Assembly (NCBI RefSeq): GCF_001612725.1
Contig: NZ_BDAZ01000001.1
Location: 372,001-436,000, forward strand
DNA length: 64,000 bases
DNA from: Nocardia anaemiae NBRC 100462
Lineage (GTDB): Bacteria > Actinomycetota > Actinomycetes > Mycobacteriales > Mycobacteriaceae
Direction: 5' to 3'
The translations under genes were made by a program, and so were the position numbers. The notes beneath the pieces were generated by a model that was not told the origin of the DNA, searched no databases, and saw nothing but the letters and a program-made list of their open reading frames with translations. Shown piece after piece: positions 17,853 through 26,271 of the stretch (positions are counted from its first letter, which is position 1; each line of letters opens with the position of its first letter).

Positions 17853-19079
17853 TTACCGGGCCGTTTCCGTCCAGGTGACCGGCAGTTCGTGGACACCGTA
17901 GATATTCATGTCGGTCCTGAGCTTCACCTCGTCTGCCGGGATGGCGAGGGCGAGGGTCGGGAAGCGACGAAGCAGTCCGCCGAAACCGGCGCGCATCTCG
18001 ATACGGGCCAGTTGCTGGCCGAGACATTGGTGGATGCCATGGCCGAACGACACCAGACCGCGAGGCTTGCGATGCACGTCCAAGGTGTCGGGGTTGTCGA
18101 AACGCTGCGGATCGCGGTTGGCGGCCAACAGCGAGACGACGACGGTCGAGCCCTTGCCGATGGTTTCGCCGCCGAGTTCGATGTCCTCGGTGGCATAGCG
18201 ATAGAAGATGTCGGCGACGGACAGGTAGCGCATGAGTTCCTCGACGGCATCGGGGACCAGCTCCGGGTCGGCGCGCAGTTCGGCCAGCTGCTCGGGATGC
18301 TCCAGCAGCGCGAAAGTGCCGAGCGCCAACATGTTCGCGGTGGTCTCGTGCCCGGCGAGCAGCAGCAGGAAGGCGATGCCGGTCAACTCCTCGATGGTGA
18401 GGTCGTCGTGGCGGGCCAGGTCGGACAGGATGTCCTCGCCGGGTTCGGCGCGTTTGCGCGTGACCAGTTCGGCCAGGTAGGTGGTCATCGCGCCGTAGGC
18501 GGCCATCTTCTCATCGAGCGGCTGGTCTTTGAGCAGGAACTTGGCCGAGTTGACCTGGAAGTTCGCCCGGTCCGCGTAAGGGACGCCGAGCAGTTCGCAG
18601 ATCACCAGCGAGGGCACCGGCAGCGCGAACGCCTTGACCAGGTCGACCGGCGGGGTCAGGCGCGCCATCTCGTCCAATTGCCGCTCGGTGATGTCGATGA
18701 TGTGCTCTTCGAGCTGCTTCATGCGTTTGACGGTGAAGGCACTGGTGAGCTTGCGCCGCAGGCGGGTGTGGTCCGGCGGGTCCATGGCGACGAACAAGCC
18801 CGGGATCTGCGGGGAAGGTTCGGTAGCGACCGGCATGCCGGGAGTCTCGTAGGGCACGTGGACAATGCCGATGTCCTGGCGGGAGCTGAACCGAGTGTCG
18901 GCCATGAGCTGGCGGACCGCGTTGTAGCCGGTGACGAGCCAGCCCTCGTGACCGTCGGGGAAGAGCATGGGACTGACCGGGCGAGCCTCGCGCAGCCGGG
19001 TGATTTCGCGGGGTGGGGCGAAGGGGCCCGCATTGCGTTCTATGGGGAGGCCGTGCGGGACGGGAACCGTTCGAGTCAT
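17853..19079 (-). CDS. Cytochrome P450
   Basis: The 408-residue soluble P450 has all core motifs: I-helix AGHETTAN, K-helix EELMR, and the haem ligand loop FGHGIHQCLGQQLAR. Its ending, YGVHELPVTWTE, is typical of bacterial CYP105/107-like enzymes. ATG 19079 is preferred since GAGGAAAA lies just before it; the open frame continues further upstream without support. It is encoded 52 nt after a 3Fe-4S ferredoxin in the same direction, so the two form an oxidase pair needing an external ferredoxin reductase. The substrate is unknown; this class often oxidises natural products or xenobiotics. Confidence 0.96.
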   Translation of the reverse strand: MTRTVPVPHGLPIERNAGPFAPPREITRLREARPVSPMLFPDGHEGWLVTGYNAVRQLMADTRFSSRQDIGIVHVPYETPGMPVATEPSPQIPGLFVAMDPPDHTRLRRKLTSAFTVKRMKQLEEHIIDITERQLDEMARLTPPVDLVKAFALPVPSLVICELLGVPYADRANFQVNSAKFLLKDQPLDEKMAAYGAMTTYLAELVTRKRAEPGEDILSDLARHDDLTIEELTGIAFLLLLAGHETTANMLALGTFALLEHPEQLAELRADPELVPDAVEELMRYLSVADIFYRYATEDIELGGETIGKGSTVVVSLLAANRDPQRFDNPDTLDVHRKPRGLVSFGHGIHQCLGQQLARIEMRAGFGGLLRRFPTLALAIPADEVKLRTDMNIYGVHELPVTWTETAR

Positions 19080-19131
19080 CGGGTTTTCCTCAATAAGTAA
19101 TAGGGATGAGTAGATCGACAGGCGGATTGGT

Positions 19132-19326
19132 CTAGTCGTCGATGGCGATCGCGCCGGACGGGCACACCTGGGCGGCCTCGCGCACGGCATGCTCCCACTC
19201 GGGGGCGGGTGTGGTGTCCAGCGGCAGCACGCGGCCGTCCGCGTCGTCTTGGTCGAATACTCCGGGGGCGGTCAGTACGCACATGCCAGCGCCGATGCAG
19301 CGCTCCCGGTCGACTCTGAGTTCCAT
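19132..19326 (-). CDS. Ferredoxin, 3Fe-4S type, partner of the P450
   Basis: The 64-residue acidic protein has the P450-associated ferredoxin pattern: CIGAGMC at residues 10-16, where alanine replaces the second cluster cysteine as in 3Fe-4S proteins, and CPSGAI near the C-terminus. It would pass electrons from a reductase to the adjacent P450. The upstream region contains a gene relic, so the promoter may have been created by rearrangement. Confidence 0.95.
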   Translation of the reverse strand: MELRVDRERCIGAGMCVLTAPGVFDQDDADGRVLPLDTTPAPEWEHAVREAAQVCPSGAIAIDD

Positions 19327-19329
19327 CGG

Positions 19330-19443
19330 TTACCTTTCCTTCCAAGTGATCGGGAGGGCGAGCACGCCGAAGGTGAGCGCATCGGGGATCACCTTGTCCC
19401 CGTCCGCCTTCCGCGGCCCGCAAGTTGAATTGCTGAATTCACA
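19330..19443 (-). pseudogene. Chimeric relic: start of an ABC ATPase gene joined to the end of a P450 gene
   Basis: On the minus strand, 19391-19440 matches the first about 50 bases of the intact ABC ATPase gene at 25275 (same order of the segments around TCAGCAATT and ACGGGGACAAGGT) but has a one-base deletion. From about 19407 down to the TAA at 19330 another frame reads GDKVIPDALTFGVLALPITW, the characteristic end of a bacterial P450. The two parts meet in ACGGGGACAAGGT. This is best read as a deletion junction that removed most of an ABC operon and a second P450. Confidence 0.6.
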
Positions 19444-19460
19444 TGAACACGCACTCCGGT

Positions 19461-19485
19461 GCACGACGCTGACGTTGCGTCGTGC
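19461..19485 (-). terminator. Hairpin terminator after the DUF4097 gene
   Basis: GCACGACGC (19461-19469) and GCGTCGTGC (19477-19485) form a perfect 9-bp stem 25 nt beyond the stop codon of the minus-strand DUF4097 gene. Confidence 0.65.
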
Positions 19486-19509
19486 GGCCGGTGCTGTGGT
19501 GGCGCTGCA

Positions 19510-20154
19510 CTAGGCGGCGACGGCGTGCCGAATGATGATGTTGCCGTGGGAGTTACGCGCGTATACCTGCACGGTGTCCTCGTTCTGCTCCGGCCGGGAG
19601 ACCGGCTGCATCTGGTTCTGCACGGTGCCGTGCTGGGCGTTGGTTTCCACCCGGACCGCGCTGCCCGGACGAATACCCACCTCCAACTCGCCCATGGATG
19701 TCTCCAGCCGCAGCACGCCGCGCGCTGCCTCACCGATGCGGATATCGCCCTTGGCGGTTTTCGCGGTCACCGAATCGTGCGCGCGCTCGATGATGATGTC
19801 CCCGGCGGCGATCTCCAGGTCGCACTGGCCGAGTTCGCCTGTGCCCAGCAATCGGCCCACACCCGCGGTGCCCTCGAGTCGGGAGCCGGTGGGCACCTCG
19901 ATCCGCACCTCGATCGACGGGTTGCCGCCGAACGGGGTGTAGGTCCGCCAGTCCTTCGGCGTTTTCACGGTCAGGGTGCCGTCGACGAAATCGACCCGGG
20001 TTTGCTCGGCGGCGCGCACGTCACCCTTCTTGGACTCATCGGCGGGGCGGACCTCGACGACGGTGTCGGTACGGTCGGAGGCGATGACCGTGACATTGCC
20101 GGAGAGCACCTCGACGGTGACGGCGATGGGCTCCGGGGTCTGGAATGCGGGCAT
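19510..20154 (-). CDS. DUF4097 beta-helix-type protein
   Basis: The 214-residue protein is mostly short beta strands with repeated turns such as SVTAKTAKGDIRIGEAARG and HGNIIIRHAVAA, the pattern of the DUF4097 (putative adhesin-like) family. No signal peptide is seen. AAGGAG precedes ATG 20154 at a spacing of 7. In actinomycetes such genes typically neighbour DrrA-type ABC exporters and AfsR-like regulators, as here. Heptamer repeats 80 nt upstream match those before the exporter. The molecular role of the family is unknown. Confidence 0.88.
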   Translation of the reverse strand: MPAFQTPEPIAVTVEVLSGNVTVIASDRTDTVVEVRPADESKKGDVRAAEQTRVDFVDGTLTVKTPKDWRTYTPFGGNPSIEVRIEVPTGSRLEGTAGVGRLLGTGELGQCDLEIAAGDIIIERAHDSVTAKTAKGDIRIGEAARGVLRLETSMGELEVGIRPGSAVRVETNAQHGTVQNQMQPVSRPEQNEDTVQVYARNSHGNIIIRHAVAA

Positions 20155-20233
20155 TGCGGTACTCCTTCAGCGTGTGAACGGTTGGTGTGTGATCAGCCCG
20201 TGCTGTTCACGTGAACTACTGTCGCCATCCCGG

Positions 20234-20262
20234 CTGATACGGAGCTGACGCCGACCTGACAC
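20234..20262. promoter_or_regulatory. AfsR/SARP-type heptamer direct repeats upstream of the DUF4097 gene
   Basis: The heptamers CTGATAC (20234), CTGACGC (20245) and CTGACAC (20256) recur every 11 bp. Read on the minus strand they are GTGTCAG, GCGTCAG and GTATCAG. Three-heptamer repeats with an 11-bp period are the hallmark of BTAD (SARP/AfsR) binding sites. Confidence 0.75.
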
Positions 20263-20439
20263 GCCGACCGACATGGTGTTTGACCTGGTCACAGCGGTTG
20301 ATTGGTTGCCGGGCAACATGTTCGGCAGGTGCGCCACCGCTGGCTGGCCGCGCTGCGGCGACCACTCTTGCGGGCTGTGCTGGTCGCCCCAGCACAGCGG
20401 GGCGAGGGGTCGACTTGCCGTCCACGGCAGAATGGTCCG

Positions 20440-23400
20440 GTGCAGATCGGGATGCTTGGACCGCTCGAGATTCGAGTAGATGACGGGGGACTGCTGACGG
20501 TACCGGGTGCTCGGTTGCGGGCGCTGTTGATCGCTCTCGCCCTCGAACCCGGTCGTGCGGTCCCGAAATCCAAGCTGGTCGACTGGATTTGGGGTGAGCA
20601 GCCGCCCTCCGACGCCGCGAACGCCTTGCAAGCACTGGTCTCCCGACTGCGCAGAGCGCTGCCGGACGGGGCGATCGACGTGCAAGCGGGCGGATACCGG
20701 CTGACGGTGGCATCCGACGCTGTCGACGCCGTGCGGTTCGAACGGCTGCTCGACCAGGCCCGCGGCGGTGACGACGCGCATCAGGCCGAGCTGCTGCGCG
20801 AGGCCGTCGAGCTGTGGCGTGGTGCGCTGATGCAGGACGTCGATGTGCCGGACAGTGCGGCCGTCGACGCGGTAATCACCCGGCTCGACGGGCTGCGCCT
20901 GACCGCCATGGAGGATCTGTACGAAGCGGAGATCCGCCTCGGCCGCGGTGCGGAGCTGGTCACCGAGCTGACCGAGCTGGTGGCCGAGCACCCGGTGCGG
21001 GAACGGCTCGTCGCCGCGCTGATGCGGGCATTGGTCGCCGCGGGTCGTAGCGCCGAGGCGCTGGTCGTGTACCAGCATGCCCGGGAGGCGCTCGCCGACA
21101 CGCTGGGTGTGGATCCCGCGCCGGAGCTGTCCGCGCTGCACGTCGCGCTGCTGCGCGGCGAAGTGGGAGCGCACGAAAACGATCGCAAGACCAACCTGCG
21201 GGCCGAGTTGACCAGCTTCGTCGGCAAGCAAGGCGATGTTGCCGCGGTGCGGGAACTCATTGCGGCACACCGGCTCACCACGGTGACCGGGCCAGGTGGC
21301 TCAGGGAAAACCCGGCTGGCCATGGAGACCGCGCGGACCCTGCTCGACGACCTACCGGACGGGCCATGGCTGGTGGAATTGGCGTCGGTCGGCGCCAGTG
21401 GTGACGTGGCACAATCGGCGCTCGCCGCGCTCGGGCTCCGGGATGCGCTGCTCGGCGCCGCACCGAATGTGGAACCGATGGACCGGCTCATCGCGGCGCT
21501 GCGCGAGCGCGAGACGCTGTTGATCCTGGACAATTGTGAGCACGTGATCGACTCCGCGGCGGCATTCGCCCACCGGGTACTCGGCGAGTGTCAGCGGCTG
21601 CGGATCCTCGCGACGAGCCGGGAACCGCTCGGCATCACGGGCGAGGCGTTATGGCAGGTCGAGCCGTTGTCGTTGCCCGCCGAGAACGCCGACCCCGGCG
21701 AGATCGAGTCCTCCCCGGCCGTTCGGCTGTTGCTGGATCGGGCCGGTGCGGTGCGCAAGGATCTCGTCACCGATGCCCGCACACTGTCGAATCTGGCGCG
21801 CGTCTGCCGGGCGCTCGACGGGATACCGCTGGCAATCGAACTGGCCGCGGCCCGATTGCGCACCATGTCCCTCGATCAGGTCGCCACCCGCCTCGACGAT
21901 CGATTCCGCCTGCTGACCGGCGGTAGCCGGACCGCGCTGCCGCACCACCGGACATTGCGCGCGGTGGTCGACTGGAGCTGGGAACTGCTCACCGACGCCG
22001 AACGGACGCTCTTGCGCAGGCTCGCGGTGTTCTCCGGCGGTGCGAGTCTCGATGCGGCCGAACAGGTTTGCGCGGACGGCGGGAACGACACGGCGGTCGA
22101 GCGGTGGGAGGTGCTCGAGCTGCTGACCGCGCTGACCGAGAAATCGCTGCTGCTCACCGCGCAGGACAGCGGGCCGCGCTATCGCATGCTCGCCACGATC
22201 GAGCAGTACGCCAGGGACCGGCTCGTGGAGGCGGGGGAAGCGGATTCCGCGCGCCGAGCGCACTTCGAGTACTTCACCGAACTCGCCGAAACCGCCGAAC
22301 CGCAGCTGCGCCGAGCCGAGCAGTTGAAGTGGCTCACCACGCTCGAGGCCGAACACGACAACATCGCGGTCGCGATGCGTGGCGCGCTCGCGGCGGGCGA
22401 TGCGCCCGGGGCGATGCGGCTCGCGGCGGCCGCGGGCTGGTACTGGTGGCTGAGCGGACACAAGGCCGAGGGCATGGAGTTGATCACCGCGGCCGTCGAG
22501 CTGCCCGGCGAGGTGGACGATGAGACCCGGGCCATGGTGTACGGACTGGTCGTGCATTTCGCGTCCTCCGGGCGCAATGACGAGAATCAGCTACAGGAAT
22601 GGATCCGCGAGGCACACCGGTTCGGCCGGGGCATTCGGGCCCGGCACCCGGCGCTGGCGTTCGTCGCCGCGCTGGAGCGCTTGTTGCACGGGCCGGACGC
22701 GATTCTGACCGCGTTCGAACCGCTGCTCACCGACGACGACCCGTGGGTGCGGGCACTGGCCCGGCTGCAACTCGGCAAGATGCGGGTGGTGCTCGGCCAG
22801 GACGGACGCGAGGCTGACGAGTATTTCGAGACCTCGCTCGCCGAGTTCCGGGCCATCGGCGAGCGTTGGGGGATTTCGTTCGCACTGACCGAACTGGCGA
22901 ATCGGATCGCCACCCGCGGCGAGTTCGCCGCCGCGTGCGAGCTGTTCGACGAGGCGATCGCCGTGGTCACCGAGGTCGGCGCGATCGAGGACGTCATCCG
23001 GTTCCGGGCGCGGCAGGCCCAGTTGTATTGGCTGCTCGGTGATTCGGAGGCGAGTGCGTCCGCCATGCTGGCGGCGCAGCGGGCCGCGGATCAGGCATCC
23101 TGGCCGAGCGCACTGGCCGAACTGGCGCTGTCGAAGGCGGAGCTGGCCCGTTGGAGCGGTGACACCGAGCAGGCGTACCGGCAAATCAACAGTGCGACAA
23201 CCATGTTGGGCGGCGATGCCGAGCAGCCGAATGTCAGCGCGGTACTGCACGACCAACTCGGCTACCTGGCAGCCGATCTCGACCGAGCCCGTGCCGAACA
23301 CGCCGCGGCATTCCGAGCCGCGACCGATGCCGGGCATGCGCCCCTCATCGCCCAGATACTGGTCGGAATCGCGGACCTGGCGCAGCGTGACGGCCAGGAC

Positions 23401-23589
23401 GAGCAGGCCGCGCGGCTGCTCACGGCGAGTGCCGGACTACGCGGACTGCCCGACCGTTCCCAGCCGGACGCGGCCCGCATCGAGCAGACCGCACGACATC
23501 GCCTCGGCGAAGCGCGCTTCACCGAGGCGACGAGGGAAGGTGCGAAGTCGGACTGGCGTGAACTGGTCGCGACTACGCTCGCTTGTTGA
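20440..23589 (+). CDS. AfsR-like BTAD/NB-ARC transcriptional regulator
   Basis: The 1049-residue regulator has an OmpR-type winged helix (about 1-95, with RLRALLIALALEPGRAVPKSKLVDWIWG), a bacterial transcriptional activation domain (about 100-245, ending GVDPAPELSALH), an NTPase domain with P-loop GPGGSGKTRLA and sensor region LLILDNCEHVID, and a long helical TPR-like C-terminus. GTG 20440 gives the usual AfsR start QIGMLGPLEIR; the frame is open upstream but not conserved-looking. It probably binds the heptamer repeats at 20234 and 25298 and so controls the DUF4097 gene and the exporter. Its 3' end overlaps the converging permease gene by 17 nt. Confidence 0.93.
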   Translation: MQIGMLGPLEIRVDDGGLLTVPGARLRALLIALALEPGRAVPKSKLVDWIWGEQPPSDAANALQALVSRLRRALPDGAIDVQAGGYRLTVASDAVDAVRFERLLDQARGGDDAHQAELLREAVELWRGALMQDVDVPDSAAVDAVITRLDGLRLTAMEDLYEAEIRLGRGAELVTELTELVAEHPVRERLVAALMRALVAAGRSAEALVVYQHAREALADTLGVDPAPELSALHVALLRGEVGAHENDRKTNLRAELTSFVGKQGDVAAVRELIAAHRLTTVTGPGGSGKTRLAMETARTLLDDLPDGPWLVELASVGASGDVAQSALAALGLRDALLGAAPNVEPMDRLIAALRERETLLILDNCEHVIDSAAAFAHRVLGECQRLRILATSREPLGITGEALWQVEPLSLPAENADPGEIESSPAVRLLLDRAGAVRKDLVTDARTLSNLARVCRALDGIPLAIELAAARLRTMSLDQVATRLDDRFRLLTGGSRTALPHHRTLRAVVDWSWELLTDAERTLLRRLAVFSGGASLDAAEQVCADGGNDTAVERWEVLELLTALTEKSLLLTAQDSGPRYRMLATIEQYARDRLVEAGEADSARRAHFEYFTELAETAEPQLRRAEQLKWLTTLEAEHDNIAVAMRGALAAGDAPGAMRLAAAAGWYWWLSGHKAEGMELITAAVELPGEVDDETRAMVYGLVVHFASSGRNDENQLQEWIREAHRFGRGIRARHPALAFVAALERLLHGPDAILTAFEPLLTDDDPWVRALARLQLGKMRVVLGQDGREADEYFETSLAEFRAIGERWGISFALTELANRIATRGEFAAACELFDEAIAVVTEVGAIEDVIRFRARQAQLYWLLGDSEASASAMLAAQRAADQASWPSALAELALSKAELARWSGDTEQAYRQINSATTMLGGDAEQPNVSAVLHDQLGYLAADLDRARAEHAAAFRAATDAGHAPLIAQILVGIADLAQRDGQDEQAARLLTASAGLRGLPDRSQPDAARIEQTARHRLGEARFTEATREGAKSDWRELVATTLAC

Positions 23590-24334
23590 ACGTGGCACGC
23601 GACCACAGGTACCCGACAATGGCGAACCCGGCACACCAGGCGAGCGCGGCGGCCGTGTACCCGCCGGACGGATGTCCGGCGAGAAATCCGCGCAATGACT
23701 CGATGATCGGCGTGAAGGGCTGATACTGCGCGAACTGCCGGACGCCCTGTCCCATCTTGTCGGCTGGCACGACCGCGCTGCTCACAAAGGGCAGCATGAT
23801 CAGCGGCACAACGGTCATGCCCGCGGACTCCGGAGTCTTCGCGGCCATGCCCAGCGCGACCGTCAGCCAGGAGGCCGCGAACGATGTTGCCGTCACGATG
23901 CCGAGCGCGCCGAGCCAGTCGAGCGCGGCCGCGGACGGCCGGAACCCCAGCGCGAAGGCCACCCCGAGGACGGCCGCGATGGCGACCGCATTGGTCAGTA
24001 TGGTGGCCGCGACGTGACCGGTCAGCACGGCGCTGCGGGAGACATCCATGACCTTGAATCGGTTGATGATGCCCTTCGCCATATCGGAGCTCACCGCGAC
24101 CGCGGTGCCCGACAAGCCGTAACTGATGGCCAGCAGGATCAGACCCGGTGTGGCGTAATCGATGTAGTTCTCACCGACCTCGAAGGCGTTGCCGAAGACG
24201 TAGACGAAGATCAGCATCATCACGACCGGCATCAGCGCCGCGTTGAATACCGTGACCGGAGTTCGGGCGATGTGTTTGAAGTTGCGCCGCAACATAATCG
24301 CCGAATCGGCCAGCGGTGCGGTAATGGTGCTCAT
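23573..24334 (-). CDS. ABC-2 type exporter permease (DrrB-like)
   Basis: The 253-residue membrane protein has six predicted helices and the ABC-2 signature region NFKHIARTPVTVFNAALMPVVMMLIFVYVFGNAF, plus GLSGTAVAVSSDMAKGIINRFKVMDVSR and the late PxTPIIESLRGF motif of daunorubicin-resistance-type permeases. Its start overlaps the ATPase stop (ATGA), so the two proteins are made together as a two-component drug or lipid exporter. The substrate is unknown. Confidence 0.93.
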   Translation of the reverse strand: MSTITAPLADSAIMLRRNFKHIARTPVTVFNAALMPVVMMLIFVYVFGNAFEVGENYIDYATPGLILLAISYGLSGTAVAVSSDMAKGIINRFKVMDVSRSAVLTGHVAATILTNAVAIAAVLGVAFALGFRPSAAALDWLGALGIVTATSFAASWLTVALGMAAKTPESAGMTVVPLIMLPFVSSAVVPADKMGQGVRQFAQYQPFTPIIESLRGFLAGHPSGGYTAAALAWCAGFAIVGYLWSRATFNKRA

Positions 24335-25275
24335 TGTGCGTTGGCCTCCGTGGTCGCGTGACCGGTCAGGGAAAGGAAAACATCATCGAGATCGGGGGTG
24401 TGGACGGAGACCTCTTCGGCCTCGATCGAGGATTCGGCGAGCCGCTCGAGCAGGTGGCGCAATGATTTCGTGCCGCCGTCGCCCGGTACCCGCACGGTCA
24501 ACGTCTCGTCGTCGCGGGTGCAGTCGGGCAGGATCCGCGCCGCCGCATCCACTTCCGTGACAGTGCTGAACCGGAGCCGGATGTGGCTGCCCGGCACTCG
24601 GCGCTTGAGTTCGTCGGGAGTGCCCTCGGCGACGATGCGGCCCTGGTCGAGCACCGCGATCCGGTCGGCCAGCTGATCGGCTTCCTCGAGATACTGGGTG
24701 GTGAGGAAGATCGTCACGCCATCGGCCGTCAAATCCCGCACGATCTCCCACATCGTGCGACGACTACGCGGATCCAACCCCGTTGTCGGCTCGTCCAGGA
24801 AAACGATCTCCGGCCTGGTGACCAGCGTCATCGCCAGGTCCAGTTTGCGGCGCATACCCCCGGAATAGGTCGCCGCCCGCTTTCGCGCCGATTCCGCCAG
24901 ATCGAACCGTTCCAGCAATTCGGTGACCACCCGCTTGCCCTCGCTGCCCCGCAGACGGTGGATATCCGCCATCAGCCGCAAGTTCTCCTCGCCGGTCAGC
25001 AGATCATCCACCGCCGCGAACTGACCGGTGACCCCGATCGCCGCGCGCACCGCCTTGGTCTCGGACGCGATATCGTGCCCGGCGACACGCGCCGTGCCGC
25101 CATCGGCCTGCAACAGCGTGGTCAGCACGTTCACTGTGGTCGTCTTACCGGCCCCATTCGGACCGAGCAGCGAAAAAATCGTCCCGGCACCGATATTCAA
25201 GTCAATGCCATCGAGGACGACCTTGTCCCCGTAGGCCTTTCGCAGCCCAGAAGCTGCAATTGCTGAAGTTGTCAT
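24331..25275 (-). CDS. ABC exporter ATP-binding protein (DrrA-like)
   Basis: The 314-residue ATPase has Walker A GPNGAGKTT, signature YSGGMRRKLDLAM, Walker B VFLDEPTTGLDP, the switch histidine region TIFLTTQYLEEADQLADRI, and the C-terminal DrrA extension (about 230-314) found in the daunorubicin-resistance group. ATG 25275 starts the conserved TSAIAASGLRKAYGDK sequence; a longer upstream frame overlaps the heptamer operator and is rejected. It powers the coupled permease. A relic of the 5' end of a near-identical gene survives at 19391-19440. Confidence 0.95.
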   Translation of the reverse strand: MTTSAIAASGLRKAYGDKVVLDGIDLNIGAGTIFSLLGPNGAGKTTTVNVLTTLLQADGGTARVAGHDIASETKAVRAAIGVTGQFAAVDDLLTGEENLRLMADIHRLRGSEGKRVVTELLERFDLAESARKRAATYSGGMRRKLDLAMTLVTRPEIVFLDEPTTGLDPRSRRTMWEIVRDLTADGVTIFLTTQYLEEADQLADRIAVLDQGRIVAEGTPDELKRRVPGSHIRLRFSTVTEVDAAARILPDCTRDDETLTVRVPGDGGTKSLRHLLERLAESSIEAEEVSVHTPDLDDVFLSLTGHATTEANAQ

Positions 25276-25297
25276 GCGACCACTGTCATCGGCGGTG

Positions 25298-25326
25298 CTG
25301 ATACCGACCTGACAGCGACCTGACAC
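25298..25326. promoter_or_regulatory. AfsR/SARP-type heptamer direct repeats upstream of the exporter operon
   Basis: CTGATAC (25298), CTGACAG (25309) and CTGACAC (25320) repeat with exact 11-bp spacing, nearly identical to the site at 20234-20262. The nearest repeat lies 23 nt before the ATPase start. Confidence 0.78.
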
Positions 25327-25344
25327 GGTGTTCGCGCCGAGGGA

Positions 25345-25376
25345 TTGACCCTGCCCCTGCGTCAGGGTTGGAGTCT
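25345..25376 (+). promoter_or_regulatory. MerR-controlled promoter of the hydrolase-MerR operon
   Basis: TTGACC (25345-25350) and GAGTCT (25371-25376) are 20 bp apart, and the spacer contains the inverted repeat ACCCTGCCCC...CAGGGT. The ATG follows 6 nt after the -10, so the transcript is probably leaderless. The same arrangement recurs at 54577-54608. Confidence 0.65.
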
Positions 25377-25382
25377 TGTCAC

Positions 25383-26258
25383 ATGACGAATGACAGCACT
25401 CAGCTCGCTCCGCCGATCGGCGGGTTCCAGACAATCGACGGCCGCCGTATTTTCCTGCATCGGGCGGGCAGCGGCGGACCGGCCGTCGTGTTCCTGCCCG
25501 GCGCGAGCGCGGTCGGACTGGACTATTTCGGTGTCCAGCAACAGGTTTCGCAGTTCACCACTGCTGTGCTCTACGACCGTGGCGGCACCGGCTACAGCGA
25601 TTCCCTGCCGTTGCCGCGCACCGCCGCCGCGGTCGCCACGGAACTGCGCGAGCTGCTGCGCGCCCAAAACCTCCCCGCTCCCTACGTTCTCGCGGCACAC
25701 TCCCTCGGCGCGTTCTACGCGCATCGGTTCGCACAGCTGTACCCGCGGGACGTGGCGGGCCTGGTCTGGTTGGACGGCCTACACCGCGACTGGGATGACT
25801 TCATGCCGCCCGCAGCGAATCTGGCCGCGGCCGAGCAGATGGCCTCCGATCCTGAGCAGCTCGAACAGCTGCGCCCGGCCCTGCGCGAGATGCGCGCCGA
25901 GTTGCTCGCGGACTACCCGGAGCACATACGGCAACCGCTGATCGATGCCAAGGCGAGCGACGAATGGATGCGGGTCGGCATCGCAGAGCGTGCCAACTTG
26001 ACCGCCCTCGCCACCGAACTGCGAGCCGGGCCGAGCATCCCCGACGTTCCGGTGGTCGCGCTCACCGTGGTGGGCGACGACCCCTCGCAGGAGATGAACG
26101 ACGCCAAGACGAGAATGGATGCGGCCCTGGTGAGCACGGTCTCGCACGGGGAACAGCGCATCCTCTCCGACACCGCCCACCACCGGCTCTGCTTCGACCG
26201 CCCCGATGCCGTGGTCCAGGCGATTCGCGACGTCGTGGACCGGGCTTCGCGGACCTAG
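25383..26258 (+). CDS. Alpha/beta hydrolase
   Basis: The 291-residue protein has the alpha/beta-hydrolase order: oxyanion region VFLPGASAVGLDYF, YDRGGTGYSD, nucleophile elbow AAHSLGAFYAHRF, and a late SDTAHHRLCFDRPD carrying the catalytic histidine. No signal peptide is present. It is the first gene after a MerR-type promoter and is followed 13 nt later by a MerR regulator. That layout matches the serine-hydrolase/MerR pair at 52419-54570. It may degrade a xenobiotic ligand sensed by the regulator. Confidence 0.92.
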   Translation: MTNDSTQLAPPIGGFQTIDGRRIFLHRAGSGGPAVVFLPGASAVGLDYFGVQQQVSQFTTAVLYDRGGTGYSDSLPLPRTAAAVATELRELLRAQNLPAPYVLAAHSLGAFYAHRFAQLYPRDVAGLVWLDGLHRDWDDFMPPAANLAAAEQMASDPEQLEQLRPALREMRAELLADYPEHIRQPLIDAKASDEWMRVGIAERANLTALATELRAGPSIPDVPVVALTVVGDDPSQEMNDAKTRMDAALVSTVSHGEQRILSDTAHHRLCFDRPDAVVQAIRDVVDRASRT

Positions 26259-26271
26259 ACTCGGCACGACC

